Source of the DNA: a virus
Strand: one strand, 5' to 3'
IMG/VR virus record: IMGVR_UViG_3300035703_000287
Location: 1 to 33,371 of that record
Length of the DNA: 33,371 nt
Part shown: one piece after another, positions 24,002-29,494 of the stretch
Layout of the letters: each line of letters begins with the position of its first letter
Numbering within the stretch: position 1 is the stretch's first letter
Program-made: the position numbers and the translations under genes
The notes under the pieces: model-generated
Databases searched by the model: none
Told to the model about the DNA's origin: nothing
The model's input: the letters and a program-made list of their open reading frames with translations, nothing else

Positions 24002-24226
24002 ATGAGGACGAAAACCTTCTGGATAGATGCGGGCGAGCGAACTATCAGGACGATTGCTCAGTCCCTTCTTGCGCTGATGGGGACGGATGCGCTCGGGATC
24101 GTTGGCTTAGATTGGACGCAGATGTTCAGCGTTGCGATTGGCGCGGGACTTATGTCAGTTCTCACTTCCATCGTTGCGACTGGCGTAGGCGATAAGGGAA
24201 CCGCTGAGATAGTGAGGAAAAAATGA
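24002..24226 (+). CDS. Holin, r1t family
   Basis: The 74-residue protein begins MRTKTFWIDAGERTIRTIAQ, followed by a hydrophobic stretch (LLALMGTDALGIVGL) and a second one (MFSVAIGAGLMSVLTSIVA), ending in DKGTAEIVRKK. The FWxDAGERxxRTxAQ start is the r1t holin signature. It makes membrane lesions that release the endolysin. It starts directly after the upstream stop. Confidence 0.85.
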   Translation: MRTKTFWIDAGERTIRTIAQSLLALMGTDALGIVGLDWTQMFSVAIGAGLMSVLTSIVATGVGDKGTAEIVRKK

Positions 24227-24327
24227 GCGTACTGTTTGAGGATCAGATTCCGGTGGAGCCGGTTGACGGTGGACCGTTCGTTGATATCGAGGAGGCTGGC
24301 GAAGATGGCCAAGAAGTACCTTTCTAG
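24223..24327 (+). CDS. Small acidic protein, 34 residues
   Basis: ATG 24223 overlaps the holin stop and GAGGAAA lies upstream. The product MSVLFEDQIPVEPVDGGPF and the remaining acidic 15 residues have a net charge near -10. It overlaps the endolysin start by 23 nt, so it may couple endolysin translation to holin. Function is unknown. Confidence 0.5.
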   Translation: MSVLFEDQIPVEPVDGGPFVDIEEAGEDGQEVPF

Positions 24328-24727
24328 AAACGTCAACGAAGTCATTACGTGGTCGCGGAATCAGGTAAAGAATCCGACGCAGGATTGGACGGGTCTTTGC
24401 CAGAGCCATTGCCGGCAGGCGTACGGCGTTCCGGCATGGGCTCCTTCTGCTATCAAAGCGTGGGAGCGCATCCCGGAGGCGCAAAAGCACATCGGCGGGA
24501 AGCCGAATGATGCTCCTCGCGGCGCTCTGCTCTACTACTCGGGTGGGAAGTTCGGTCACGTTGCTATCGCGGTCGGGAAGAAAACGAATACGAACTGCCT
24601 CAGTAATGACTACGTGCGTGCGGGTGAGATCGATTCATGCTCGCGAGAGTTCCCGCGCTGGGGGCTGAAATATCTTGGCTGGTCAGCTTTTACGCCCTAT
24701 GGCAGTCTTCGCCTAGATCCGAAATAG
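24305..24727 (+). CDS. Endolysin, NlpC/P60 or CHAP-like cysteine peptidase
   Basis: The 140-residue protein has WTGLCQSHCRQAYG (catalytic C32), then PRGALLYYSGGKFGHVAIAV (H85) and LSNDYVRAGEID, the layout of actinophage NlpC/CHAP-like peptidases that cut peptidoglycan cross-peptides. There is no visible cell-wall-binding domain and no signal peptide, so export depends on the holin. GAGGAGG lies upstream of ATG 24305. Confidence 0.8.
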   Translation: MAKKYLSRNVNEVITWSRNQVKNPTQDWTGLCQSHCRQAYGVPAWAPSAIKAWERIPEAQKHIGGKPNDAPRGALLYYSGGKFGHVAIAVGKKTNTNCLSNDYVRAGEIDSCSREFPRWGLKYLGWSAFTPYGSLRLDPK

Positions 24728-24730
24728 GGA

Positions 24731-24763
24731 ATGCCCCGCAGAGCGTCAATCTCTGCGGGGCAT
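24731..24763. terminator. Bidirectional terminator between endolysin and minus-strand operon
   Basis: ATGCCCCGCAGAG (24731-24743) and CTCTGCGGGGCAT (24751-24763) form a perfect 13-bp stem with a 7-nt loop. CTCTTTGT follows on the plus side and TTCCCTATTT on the minus side. It lies between convergent genes ending at 24727 and 24774 and should stop both transcripts. Confidence 0.9.
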
Positions 24764-24773
24764 CTCTTTGTCC

Positions 24774-24989
24774 CTAGTCGTTCTCAGGATCTCCCATATT
24801 CGCTGAGATAGCCGCTGAGGCGTACTTGTGAAGTGTCATCCGGCTAATACCGCTCAGTTCAGCAATGCGCGTGATGCTCATTCCGTTATCTCTGGCCTTC
24901 ATTGATTCAGCGATGAGATCCGCATAGGCGAGATTCGTTTGCTTGACTAATGACTGATGCCTTCGTGCGGCATCCTCTAGGCGGCTCAC
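24774..24989 (-). CDS. Small helix-turn-helix protein
   Basis: The 71-residue protein has a helix-turn-helix at about residues 36-56 (GMSITRIAELSGISRMTLHK) preceded by a helical charged region. It overlaps the prim-pol gene start-to-stop by 4 nt and closes the operon. It resembles the DNA-binding tails of resolvases or small regulators. It could give prim-pol its DNA specificity or repress the operon. Confidence 0.65.
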   Translation of the reverse strand: MSRLEDAARRHQSLVKQTNLAYADLIAESMKARDNGMSITRIAELSGISRMTLHKYASAAISANMGDPEND

Positions 24990-25447
24990 TTCAGCACCAA
25001 CGCAGCGAGGCTCGCGGGAAGCGTGATCGGGTCCATGCTGTCCATGTCGTGATAGGCGATGCCTTCAGGATGAATGCTCGGGGGAGCGACTACGTAGCCG
25101 TTGTACTTTACGTCGATGCCGTCACCGAGCTTTCCACGCACTGGCCCTAATTGCTCGGTGCGGTAGTAGAGGTGGAATCCGTCAGCGGTCCCTACTGCGT
25201 GCGTTGCCGGAAGGGAATTGACTAAGGCGAGATCCGGCTGATTGCGGTAGTCAACGTCAATGATGATCAGGCCGGACGGTGCGCAGGCAATGCCGAGATT
25301 CCCACCGTCAGGCCAGGAATCAATGACTCCGTGATCCTTCGTCGCGCTCTTGTAACCGGCTGGAGCGTAGCGCGGGTTCGGTTGCTTGCTATGCGGTGCG
25401 AGCGGGAAGACAAGCCATCCGCGCTCTGCGTAGTCGTGTGCGTTCAT
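24986..25447 (-). CDS. Stand-alone prim-pol (bifunctional DNA primase/polymerase N-domain)
   Basis: The 153-residue protein has the AEP/prim-pol motifs: YAERGWLVFPLAPHSKQP at the start, IIIDVDYRN with D64 and D66, DGFHLYYR with H92, and GIDVKYNGYVVAPPSIHP with D112. Many relatives are fused to a helicase, while here the catalytic domain stands alone. GGGAGGA precedes ATG 25447. A T-arm-like element sits just upstream. It may prime phage DNA synthesis or serve another template-dependent role. Confidence 0.82.
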   Translation of the reverse strand: MNAHDYAERGWLVFPLAPHSKQPNPRYAPAGYKSATKDHGVIDSWPDGGNLGIACAPSGLIIIDVDYRNQPDLALVNSLPATHAVGTADGFHLYYRTEQLGPVRGKLGDGIDVKYNGYVVAPPSIHPEGIAYHDMDSMDPITLPASLAALVLK

Positions 25448-25472
25448 TCTGTTCCTCCCTAGTTATGTTACG

Positions 25473-25520
25473 TTGCGTGCGCTCTGCGGAGTCGAACCGC
25501 AGCGGGGACCGTCAGCGCGA
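25473..25520 (-). ncRNA. T-arm-like structured element, copy 1
   Basis: On the minus strand GCGCT pairs with AGCGC, enclosing an 11-nt linker (GACGGTCCCCG) and a hairpin with stem CTGCGG/CCGCAG and loop TTCGACT. The hairpin has the canonical tRNA T-loop GTTCGAxTC. It lies 5 nt after the stop of the upstream gene and before the prim-pol ribosome site. It is one of three equally long copies (48 nt) at intergenic junctions. Confidence 0.75.
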
Positions 25521-25525
25521 GATGA

Positions 25526-25723
25526 TCAGCGACGTTCCGCTGACCATTCGGCATTTGCTCGGTTGCGAGCCGTTGCAAGATTGTTGTGGCGCGAGATCGT
25601 CACATACTTGCACTGCTCATTCATTCGGATGACGCTATAAACCTCTGACTGCTCAATGATGCCGATCCTGAAACCATGGCCAGTCTCGGCGCTCTTGATG
25701 AGTCGAATACCGTTTGCGTTCAT
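25526..25723 (-). CDS. Small protein, first gene of prim-pol operon
   Basis: The 65-residue protein starts MNANGIRLIKSAETGHGFRI. I chose ATG 25723 because GGGAGGA lies 6 nt upstream, where an earlier in-frame ATG has no such site. It is alpha/beta and without recognised motif. The promoter is about 40 nt upstream. Confidence 0.6.
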   Translation of the reverse strand: MNANGIRLIKSAETGHGFRIGIIEQSEVYSVIRMNEQCKYVTISRHNNLATARNRANAEWSAERR

Positions 25724-25759
25724 TTGGTTCCTCCCGGTTGCTGTCGTTGTCATGTCTTA

Positions 25760-25788
25760 ATTATGAGTTCCTAGACATAGGGTGTCAA
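25760..25788 (-). promoter_or_regulatory. Promoter of the prim-pol operon
   Basis: On the minus strand TTGACA (25783-25788) and CATAAT (25760-25765) are 17 nt apart, a near-perfect sigma-70/SigA promoter. The same TGTAAATGGCTTGACA and TAATTAAGACAT blocks recur at the second minus promoter (27404-27451), so both are probably controlled together. The reverse reading TGTCAAG resembles the end of the cluster A mycobacteriophage stoperator. Confidence 0.8.
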
Positions 25789-25803
25789 GCCATTTACAAG
25801 GAT

Positions 25804-26232
25804 TCATGGAACTAAATTATTGCAGCCATGGCCGCCCGACCAATGGCGCCAGCCGCGAGGAATGAGGATCACGAAGACGAATGCGGCATCCTGATACTTC
25901 TCAGCCCAACGCTTTATCGGCTTGGAATGAAGCTCGCTGAGGATCGCCATAGCCTCTCTACGGGGCATCCCTGCGTCACGCAGACGTGCGTAGACGTTCC
26001 AGCCTGCGCCATGTCTCCAATGATTATCGAGGAATTGATACTTTCCCTGTGCGCTACTGACCGGGTTCTGCGCTTTAGGGTTCCCGTGGCTCTCGCGATT
26101 CGCGACACATTCAGCGAACGGACGCCATCGAACGGGGATCTCTGCCGCCTGGCTGATCGCTCTGGCTGGGAGGCTTGCGGGTGCTTCTCTGGGGATCATC
26201 ATTGCTGCTGCGAAGACTAGATTCTCAATCAT
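25804..26232 (-). CDS. Lytic transglycosylase / Rpf-like lysozyme-fold protein
   Basis: The 142-residue protein has a short hydrophobic start (MIENLVFAAAMMIPREAPAS), possibly a signal. It then has FAECVANRESHGNP with E47 as the likely catalytic glutamate, SSAQGKYQFLDNHW, and RGWRHWSGGHGC near the end, typical of actinobacterial Rpf/transglycosylase-like domains. It may act on host wall at entry or lysis. Its start is ambiguous (ATG 26232 or GTG 26247). It lies apart from the plus-strand lysis cassette, in the control region. Confidence 0.65.
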   Translation of the reverse strand: MIENLVFAAAMMIPREAPASLPARAISQAAEIPVRWRPFAECVANRESHGNPKAQNPVSSAQGKYQFLDNHWRHGAGWNVYARLRDAGMPRREAMAILSELHSKPIKRWAEKYQDAAFVFVILIPRGWRHWSGGHGCNNLVP

Positions 26233-26282
26233 GATTTGTCCGATCACTCGGGGACAGGGACGGCGCACGATGGGCGCAAGAG

Positions 26283-26345
26283 CCGGAATCGCACCGGGTC
26301 AACTGAAATGACCATACCATCATCCTGTGGGATGGTTCATGCTTG
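26283..26345. other. Hairpin-rich leader between transglycosylase and whiB
   Basis: The divergent gap 26233-26387 holds three adjacent inverted repeats: CCGG/CCGG around AATCGCA, GGTCA/TGACC around a 7-nt loop, and ACCATC/GATGGT around 9 nt. On the minus strand the middle one mimics a tRNA anticodon arm (loop TTTCAGT) and the first one a short T arm. Arm lengths do not add up to a real tRNA. A regulatory leader or operator is possible. No clear promoter boxes were seen. Confidence 0.35.
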
Positions 26346-26387
26346 CTGAATTAATCATCTGTGTTGTCCTCCTGACGATGGCAGCGC

Positions 26388-26639
26388 GTGGCCGTGGCTA
26401 AGCTCAAAGATCTTTGGATCGAGCGAGCCGCGTGCATAGGGAGTGATCCCGAAATGTGGTTTGACCATGAGCCGCAATCAGCAGCGCACAAGATGGCGGT
26501 AGTTATCTGCCTACGTTGCGAGGTTCGCCGGCAATGCTACGTCTCAGCGATAGAGCGGCGTGAACGCTACGGTATCTGGGGTGGCATGGACTTCACTCAC
26601 CTTGATCGCAGGCGCAGAAAAGCCCCGATCAATTTCTGA
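26388..26639 (+). CDS. whiB-like: WhiB-family transcriptional regulator
   Basis: The 83-residue protein has the four WhiB cysteines (C16, C41, C44, C50; spacing C-x2-C-x5-C in ICLRCEVRRQC) that bind a [4Fe-4S] cluster, followed by the GIWGG turn and a basic C-terminus (RRRRKAPINF). WhiB proteins are known only in actinobacteria and their phages, where they bind the main sigma factor and redirect transcription. Start is GTG 26388 or 26394; neither has a strong ribosome site. It is convergent with the minus operon. Confidence 0.9.
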   Translation: MAVAKLKDLWIERAACIGSDPEMWFDHEPQSAAHKMAVVICLRCEVRRQCYVSAIERRERYGIWGGMDFTHLDRRRRKAPINF

Positions 26640-26649
26640 CCGGGGCTTT
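26619..26649. terminator. Bidirectional terminator between whiB and minus operon
   Basis: AAAGCCCCG (26619-26627) and CGGGGCTTT (26641-26649) make a perfect 9-bp stem with a 13-nt loop. The left arm overlaps the whiB 3' end. On the minus strand the stem is followed by TTTTCTG, so it terminates the minus operon as well. It separates genes ending at 26639 and 26657. Confidence 0.8.
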
Positions 26650-26656
26650 CCTTCTG

Positions 26657-26815
26657 CTACTTGAAGTTGATCACTTCAACCCTGAGGCCGAGCGACTCGA
26701 AATCCTGGCGCAACTTGCCGAACCTCTTGAGTGAGGTTGAGAGCTGCGTAAACGGGATCTCAGTCTTCGGCATCGCGAGGGTGAAGATGACTGTCTTCTG
26801 ATTTTTCTTGCTCAT
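26657..26815 (-). CDS. Small basic protein, 52 residues
   Basis: ATG 26815 has AAGGAG upstream on the minus strand. The product starts MSKKNQKTVIFTLAMPKTEI and ends LRVEVINFK, basic and without recognised motif. It is the last gene of the distal minus operon and follows element copy 2. Function is unknown. Confidence 0.6.
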   Translation of the reverse strand: MSKKNQKTVIFTLAMPKTEIPFTQLSTSLKRFGKLRQDFESLGLRVEVINFK

Positions 26816-26840
26816 TGCGTTCTCCTTTTTGGTCGGGATG

Positions 26841-26888
26841 TTGCGTGCGCTCCGGAGAGTCGAACTCCGGCGAAGACCGTCAGCGCGA
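26841..26888 (-). ncRNA. T-arm-like structured element, copy 2
   Basis: GCGCT/AGCGC encloses the linker GACGGTCTTCG and hairpin CCGGAG/CTCCGG with loop TTCGACT. Relative to copy 1 the T-stem differs, with pairing kept, and the loop, outer stem and trailing ACGCAA are unchanged. It lies 6 nt after the stop of the upstream gene and before the AAGGAG site of the next. Confidence 0.75.
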
Positions 26889-26894
26889 GCCTTT

Positions 26895-27080
26895 CTAGTC
26901 GTTGATGATGTGCGGCCCGAAATCCGTTCGGGAGGGGCAGTCAAACCCGCTCAGGCCGCTTTCGGTAGTACCGCCGTTGCCCTTCGCGGTGTCGAACAGT
27001 GCGCCATCCTCGGCGAGATCGGCCATAAGGTTTGCTCCGCAATCGACGCAGACTAGATCGGTGATGATGTTGTAATTCAT
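26895..27080 (-). CDS. Small cysteine-motif protein, 61 residues
   Basis: ATG 27080 has GAGGAG upstream. The protein has CVDCGANLMADLAEDG, with a C-x2-C-G knuckle at residues 11-14, and a third cysteine at about residue 48 in FDCPSRTD. It may bind zinc. It is the middle gene of the distal operon. Function is unknown. Confidence 0.6.
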   Translation of the reverse strand: MNYNIITDLVCVDCGANLMADLAEDGALFDTAKGNGGTTESGLSGFDCPSRTDFGPHIIND

Positions 27081-27108
27081 TGCTGTCTCCTCTGTGTAGT
27101 TGGGTTCC

Positions 27109-27156
27109 TTGCGTGCGCTTCAAGGAGTCGAACCTTGACTGAGACCGTCAGCGCGG
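27109..27156 (-). ncRNA. T-arm-like structured element, copy 3
   Basis: GCGCT/AGCGC encloses linker GACGGTCTCAG and hairpin TCAAGG/CCTTGA with loop TTCGACT. This stem shares little sequence with copies 1 and 2 yet pairs perfectly. It lies 6 nt after the stop at 27163 and before the GAGGAG site of the next gene. Length is again 48 nt. Confidence 0.75.
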
Positions 27157-27162
27157 GTGGTG

Positions 27163-27372
27163 CTATGAAGCGAAATATTGTTTAGCGCCCTCGCACTCCT
27201 GATCTACGTTGAACCGCTCTGAGTTGGGGATACGTCCGCAGGAGATGCAGCTCTCAACGAGCAGGCAGTTACCGACTGAGAACGGGCCACCGCAGGGGGC
27301 GAGGCCCTCGCAGGTGGGGCAGTAGTGGCCGTGGACGGTGGGGATGATTGCGGCGGTGGTGGTGGTGTTCAT
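27163..27372 (-). CDS. Small cysteine-rich protein, 69 residues
   Basis: The product starts MNTTTTAAIIPTVHGHYCPT and contains CPTCEGLAPCGG and CISCGRIPN, so it likely binds zinc through C-x2-C pairs. It is the first gene behind the second minus promoter. AAAGGAT lies upstream of ATG 27372. Function is unknown. Confidence 0.6.
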   Translation of the reverse strand: MNTTTTAAIIPTVHGHYCPTCEGLAPCGGPFSVGNCLLVESCISCGRIPNSERFNVDQECEGAKQYFAS

Positions 27373-27411
27373 TTGGGGATCCTTTGGTCGGTTGCTCTCT
27401 CTTATGTCTTA

Positions 27412-27441
27412 ATTAAAGCATCCCCGGACTAGGGATGTCAA
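27412..27441 (-). promoter_or_regulatory. Promoter of the distal minus operon
   Basis: On the minus strand TTGACA (27436-27441) and TTTAAT (27412-27417) are 18 nt apart. The flanks TGTAAATGGCTTGACA and TAATTAAGACAT match the promoter at 25760-25788. The gap to the plus gene at 27553 (27442-27552) also holds a GTCCTAC/GTAGGGAC imperfect hairpin (27509-27534), possibly plus-strand control. Confidence 0.75.
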
Positions 27442-27552
27442 GCCATTTACAGGTATTCCCGTAATTATTTTTCGGGGGTCAGACTAGACAACTCTCGGTC
27501 AGGGGAGTAGCGTCCTACCTGTCCCCAAAGTAGGGACTCAACTAGGGAGGAA

Positions 27553-27960
27553 ATGATGAGCAATCCATTAGCACTCGATCCCTGCCCGAGCTGCGAGCAG
27601 ATAGATCAATGCTACGAACCCGCGTGCATCTGTCCGGTTTGCAAGGATGACCCCCGAGCATTCCCGGCGTGGGAAGCATTAGCGCCAGTCATGCGACGAC
27701 TCAACGGTGCAGGCATACACTGGAATTGGGGCATCGACTCAATACATCTTGACGGCCCGGCTCGTCACTATCTGGAAATCAATGGCCGCGACATTTGGTA
27801 TGAAATCCACTTAAAGGCGGATCGTTCATTCATCGTCGAAAAGGTCTTTATTACCAAGGCATTCAATTCGGCCGGCGAAGTTGATTCAAAGATCGTATAC
27901 GACGGTTCATCAGATGTGCTCGCGGCTATCGCCATCGACTTTGAGGAGGAATCATGCTGA
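27553..27960 (+). CDS. Cysteine-rich small protein, first gene of the recombination block
   Basis: The 135-residue protein starts MMSNPLALDPCPSCEQIDQC and then has CICPVCKDD, giving three cysteine pairs in the first 30 residues, likely a zinc finger. The rest is alpha/beta (HYLEINGRDIWYEIHL). AGGGAGGAA lies just upstream. It heads the plus-strand block of recombination and modification genes. Confidence 0.6.
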   Translation: MMSNPLALDPCPSCEQIDQCYEPACICPVCKDDPRAFPAWEALAPVMRRLNGAGIHWNWGIDSIHLDGPARHYLEINGRDIWYEIHLKADRSFIVEKVFITKAFNSAGEVDSKIVYDGSSDVLAAIAIDFEEESC

Positions 27961-28049
27961 CGAGATTCGGCCAGGCAATCGTGATCACAACCGTATTGCT
28001 GGGCTTCTTGCTGGTGCTCGGTTTCTGTGGATATGTGGAAGGGCTCTAA
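27954..28049 (+). CDS. Single-helix membrane peptide, 31 residues
   Basis: ATG 27954 has GAGGAGGA 4 nt upstream and overlaps the previous gene's end. The product MLTRFGQAIVITTVLLGFLL is almost one membrane helix. The stop overlaps the next ATG (TAATG). A good ribosome site and coupling at both ends support it. Function is unknown. Confidence 0.6.
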   Translation: MLTRFGQAIVITTVLLGFLLVLGFCGYVEGL

Positions 28050-28222
28050 TGTCAAACGTGGAAGTGCTGCTAACTCGTAGCGATGTCGCCGCCTACACGG
28101 GGCTGACGATTGAGACGATCAAGACGTATCGGCGTGATGGCGTGATGCCAGAGCCGGATCACATTTACGACCAAAAGCCGCTTTGGAAGCGTTCAACGAT
28201 TGACGCATGGAGGAACAAATGA
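28049..28222 (+). CDS. Small excisionase-like HTH protein
   Basis: The 57-residue protein has LTRSDVAAYTGLTIETIKTY and KPLWKRSTIDAWR, the AlpA/MerR-type (HTH_17) fold of excisionases. No integrase is present, so it is probably a regulator or recombination accessory. It overlaps both neighbours. Confidence 0.7.
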   Translation: MSNVEVLLTRSDVAAYTGLTIETIKTYRRDGVMPEPDHIYDQKPLWKRSTIDAWRNK

Positions 28223-28848
28223 GCGAGATCTATACGCGGCTATCCGACGTTATGAACGAGATTTCAAGCGTCAGCAAGGATGAACGGAACGCAGGCCAAG
28301 GCTTCAACTTCCGGGGCATTGATGCTGTCGTCAATGCGGTCGGACCGGCGCTTCGCAAGCATTGCGTGATCGTTGTTCCGCGCGTGCAGTCTTGCGATTA
28401 CTCGACAATCGAGATCGGCGAGAAGCGCAAGGCTACCGCTCACGTTCGCGTCATCGTTGAGTATGTCTTCTACGCTGGCGATGGTTCCTCAGTCTCCTGC
28501 ACCACCGCAGGAGAGGCCATGGATCAGGGAGACAAGGCAACGGCTAAGGCAATGAGCGTGGCATTCAGAATCGCTCTCCTTCAGGCGCTCGCGCTTCCGA
28601 CATCTGAGCCTGACCCTGATGCGTCATCGTACGAACGTTCATCAGCAAGGGTTCCTGTCATGGCTGACAAGATCCTCGGAGCCAAGATTCATGCGGACAT
28701 TCTCGCCGCTGTTGATCAGGCATCGCTCAAGCTGATTTGGGACGCGCTGAAAGATAACGATTCGCTGGAGTCATCGTGGGCCGATGGTTCGCCTACCTTC
28801 GCGGCATTGATCGGCGAGCGGGTCGCTGAGATGAAGGCTGCGAAGTGA
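28219..28848 (+). CDS. erf: ERF-family single-strand annealing recombinase
   Basis: The 209-residue protein has the ERF signatures: YTRLSDVMNEISSVSKDERN, FNFRGIDAVVNAVGPALR, GEAMDQGDKATAKAMSVAFR and ALLQALALPTSEPDPDA. ERF proteins pair complementary single strands in recombination and replication. I chose ATG 28219, overlapping the HTH stop. The downstream nuclease and SSB would complete such a pathway. Confidence 0.88.
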   Translation: MSEIYTRLSDVMNEISSVSKDERNAGQGFNFRGIDAVVNAVGPALRKHCVIVVPRVQSCDYSTIEIGEKRKATAHVRVIVEYVFYAGDGSSVSCTTAGEAMDQGDKATAKAMSVAFRIALLQALALPTSEPDPDASSYERSSARVPVMADKILGAKIHADILAAVDQASLKLIWDALKDNDSLESSWADGSPTFAALIGERVAEMKAAK

Positions 28849-29132
28849 TCACCGAAGCTGACCTTTCGCGGATGTCCTGGCCGGCACGTCGCAAGCATGA
28901 GCAGCGGATGAGGGAGAGCCGTCATCGGGCCTTCAAGTATTTTCGGCAGTGCGGGGATCTCTCAGCCGCTACGAAGGCTTTGCATGATGCTCGGGCCGAT
29001 GTCATTCGGCTTGCGAGGATTAAGCGGTGCACGGGCTGCGGTGGATGGATCTACAGCCCTGAGCCGGACCCGCGTTACAACGTCGAACAGAAGCCATGCA
29101 TTACTTGCACGCTATTTGGGGAGGGAAAATGA
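28845..29132 (+). CDS. Small zinc-finger protein, likely recombination-associated
   Basis: The 95-residue basic protein starts at GTG 28845 overlapping the ERF stop. The N-terminal half is helical (WPARRKHEQRMRESRHRAF) and the C-terminus has CTGCGGWIYSP and PCITCT pairs. It may bind DNA as an accessory to ERF. Function is inferred from position. Confidence 0.6.
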   Translation: MITEADLSRMSWPARRKHEQRMRESRHRAFKYFRQCGDLSAATKALHDARADVIRLARIKRCTGCGGWIYSPEPDPRYNVEQKPCITCTLFGEGK

Positions 29133-29494
29133 CTGACACGATTCTGCCGGCACACGTTGACCGGAGACTGATCACGCTCAGCAAGGATCTTGATCAGGCT
29201 ACTACTTGGCTAATGGATGCTGAGGAGGGTTATATGGCTGCGAAGACTGCGCATGATCTCGCAGCGGCAACTAATCGGATGAGGATCAAGCAGCGGATGA
29301 TTGAGAACGGCGAGAAGCCGACAGTGCAGGAAGTTGAAGACCGGGCGCTCATTGCTTCTCGGGAGGAACTGACAGCGCTGAATGCCGCGGAGGGAATCGT
29401 CAAGGCTGCTAGGGCGAATAGCGCACGGCTCAGGGTTCAGATTGATATCGCCCGGAGTGTCGGGGCATCGGTGCGTGCTGCGATGGATATGTGA
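29129..29494 (+). CDS. Coiled-coil protein of recombination block
   Basis: The 121-residue protein is almost entirely helical with heptad-like leucines and alanines (DRRLITLSKDLDQATTWLMD and further). There is no cysteine motif. Start ATG 29129 overlaps the previous stop, and GAGGGAAAA lies upstream. I do not recognise a family. Confidence 0.6.
   Translation: MTDTILPAHVDRRLITLSKDLDQATTWLMDAEEGYMAAKTAHDLAAATNRMRIKQRMIENGEKPTVQEVEDRALIASREELTALNAAEGIVKAARANSARLRVQIDIARSVGASVRAAMDM

Noticed and set aside
25473-25520. Ordinary tRNA genes at the three T-arm-like sites
   Set aside because: Only acceptor-like and T-arm-like parts are present. There is no D arm or anticodon arm, the 11-nt linker is far too short, no CCA follows, and the upstream sequence is coding.
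26283-26360. A tRNA with anticodon TCA on the minus strand
   Set aside because: The anticodon-arm-like hairpin is perfect, but the D-arm interval is about 8 nt too long and the variable/T region about 7 nt too short. The acceptor stem has mismatches at both ends.
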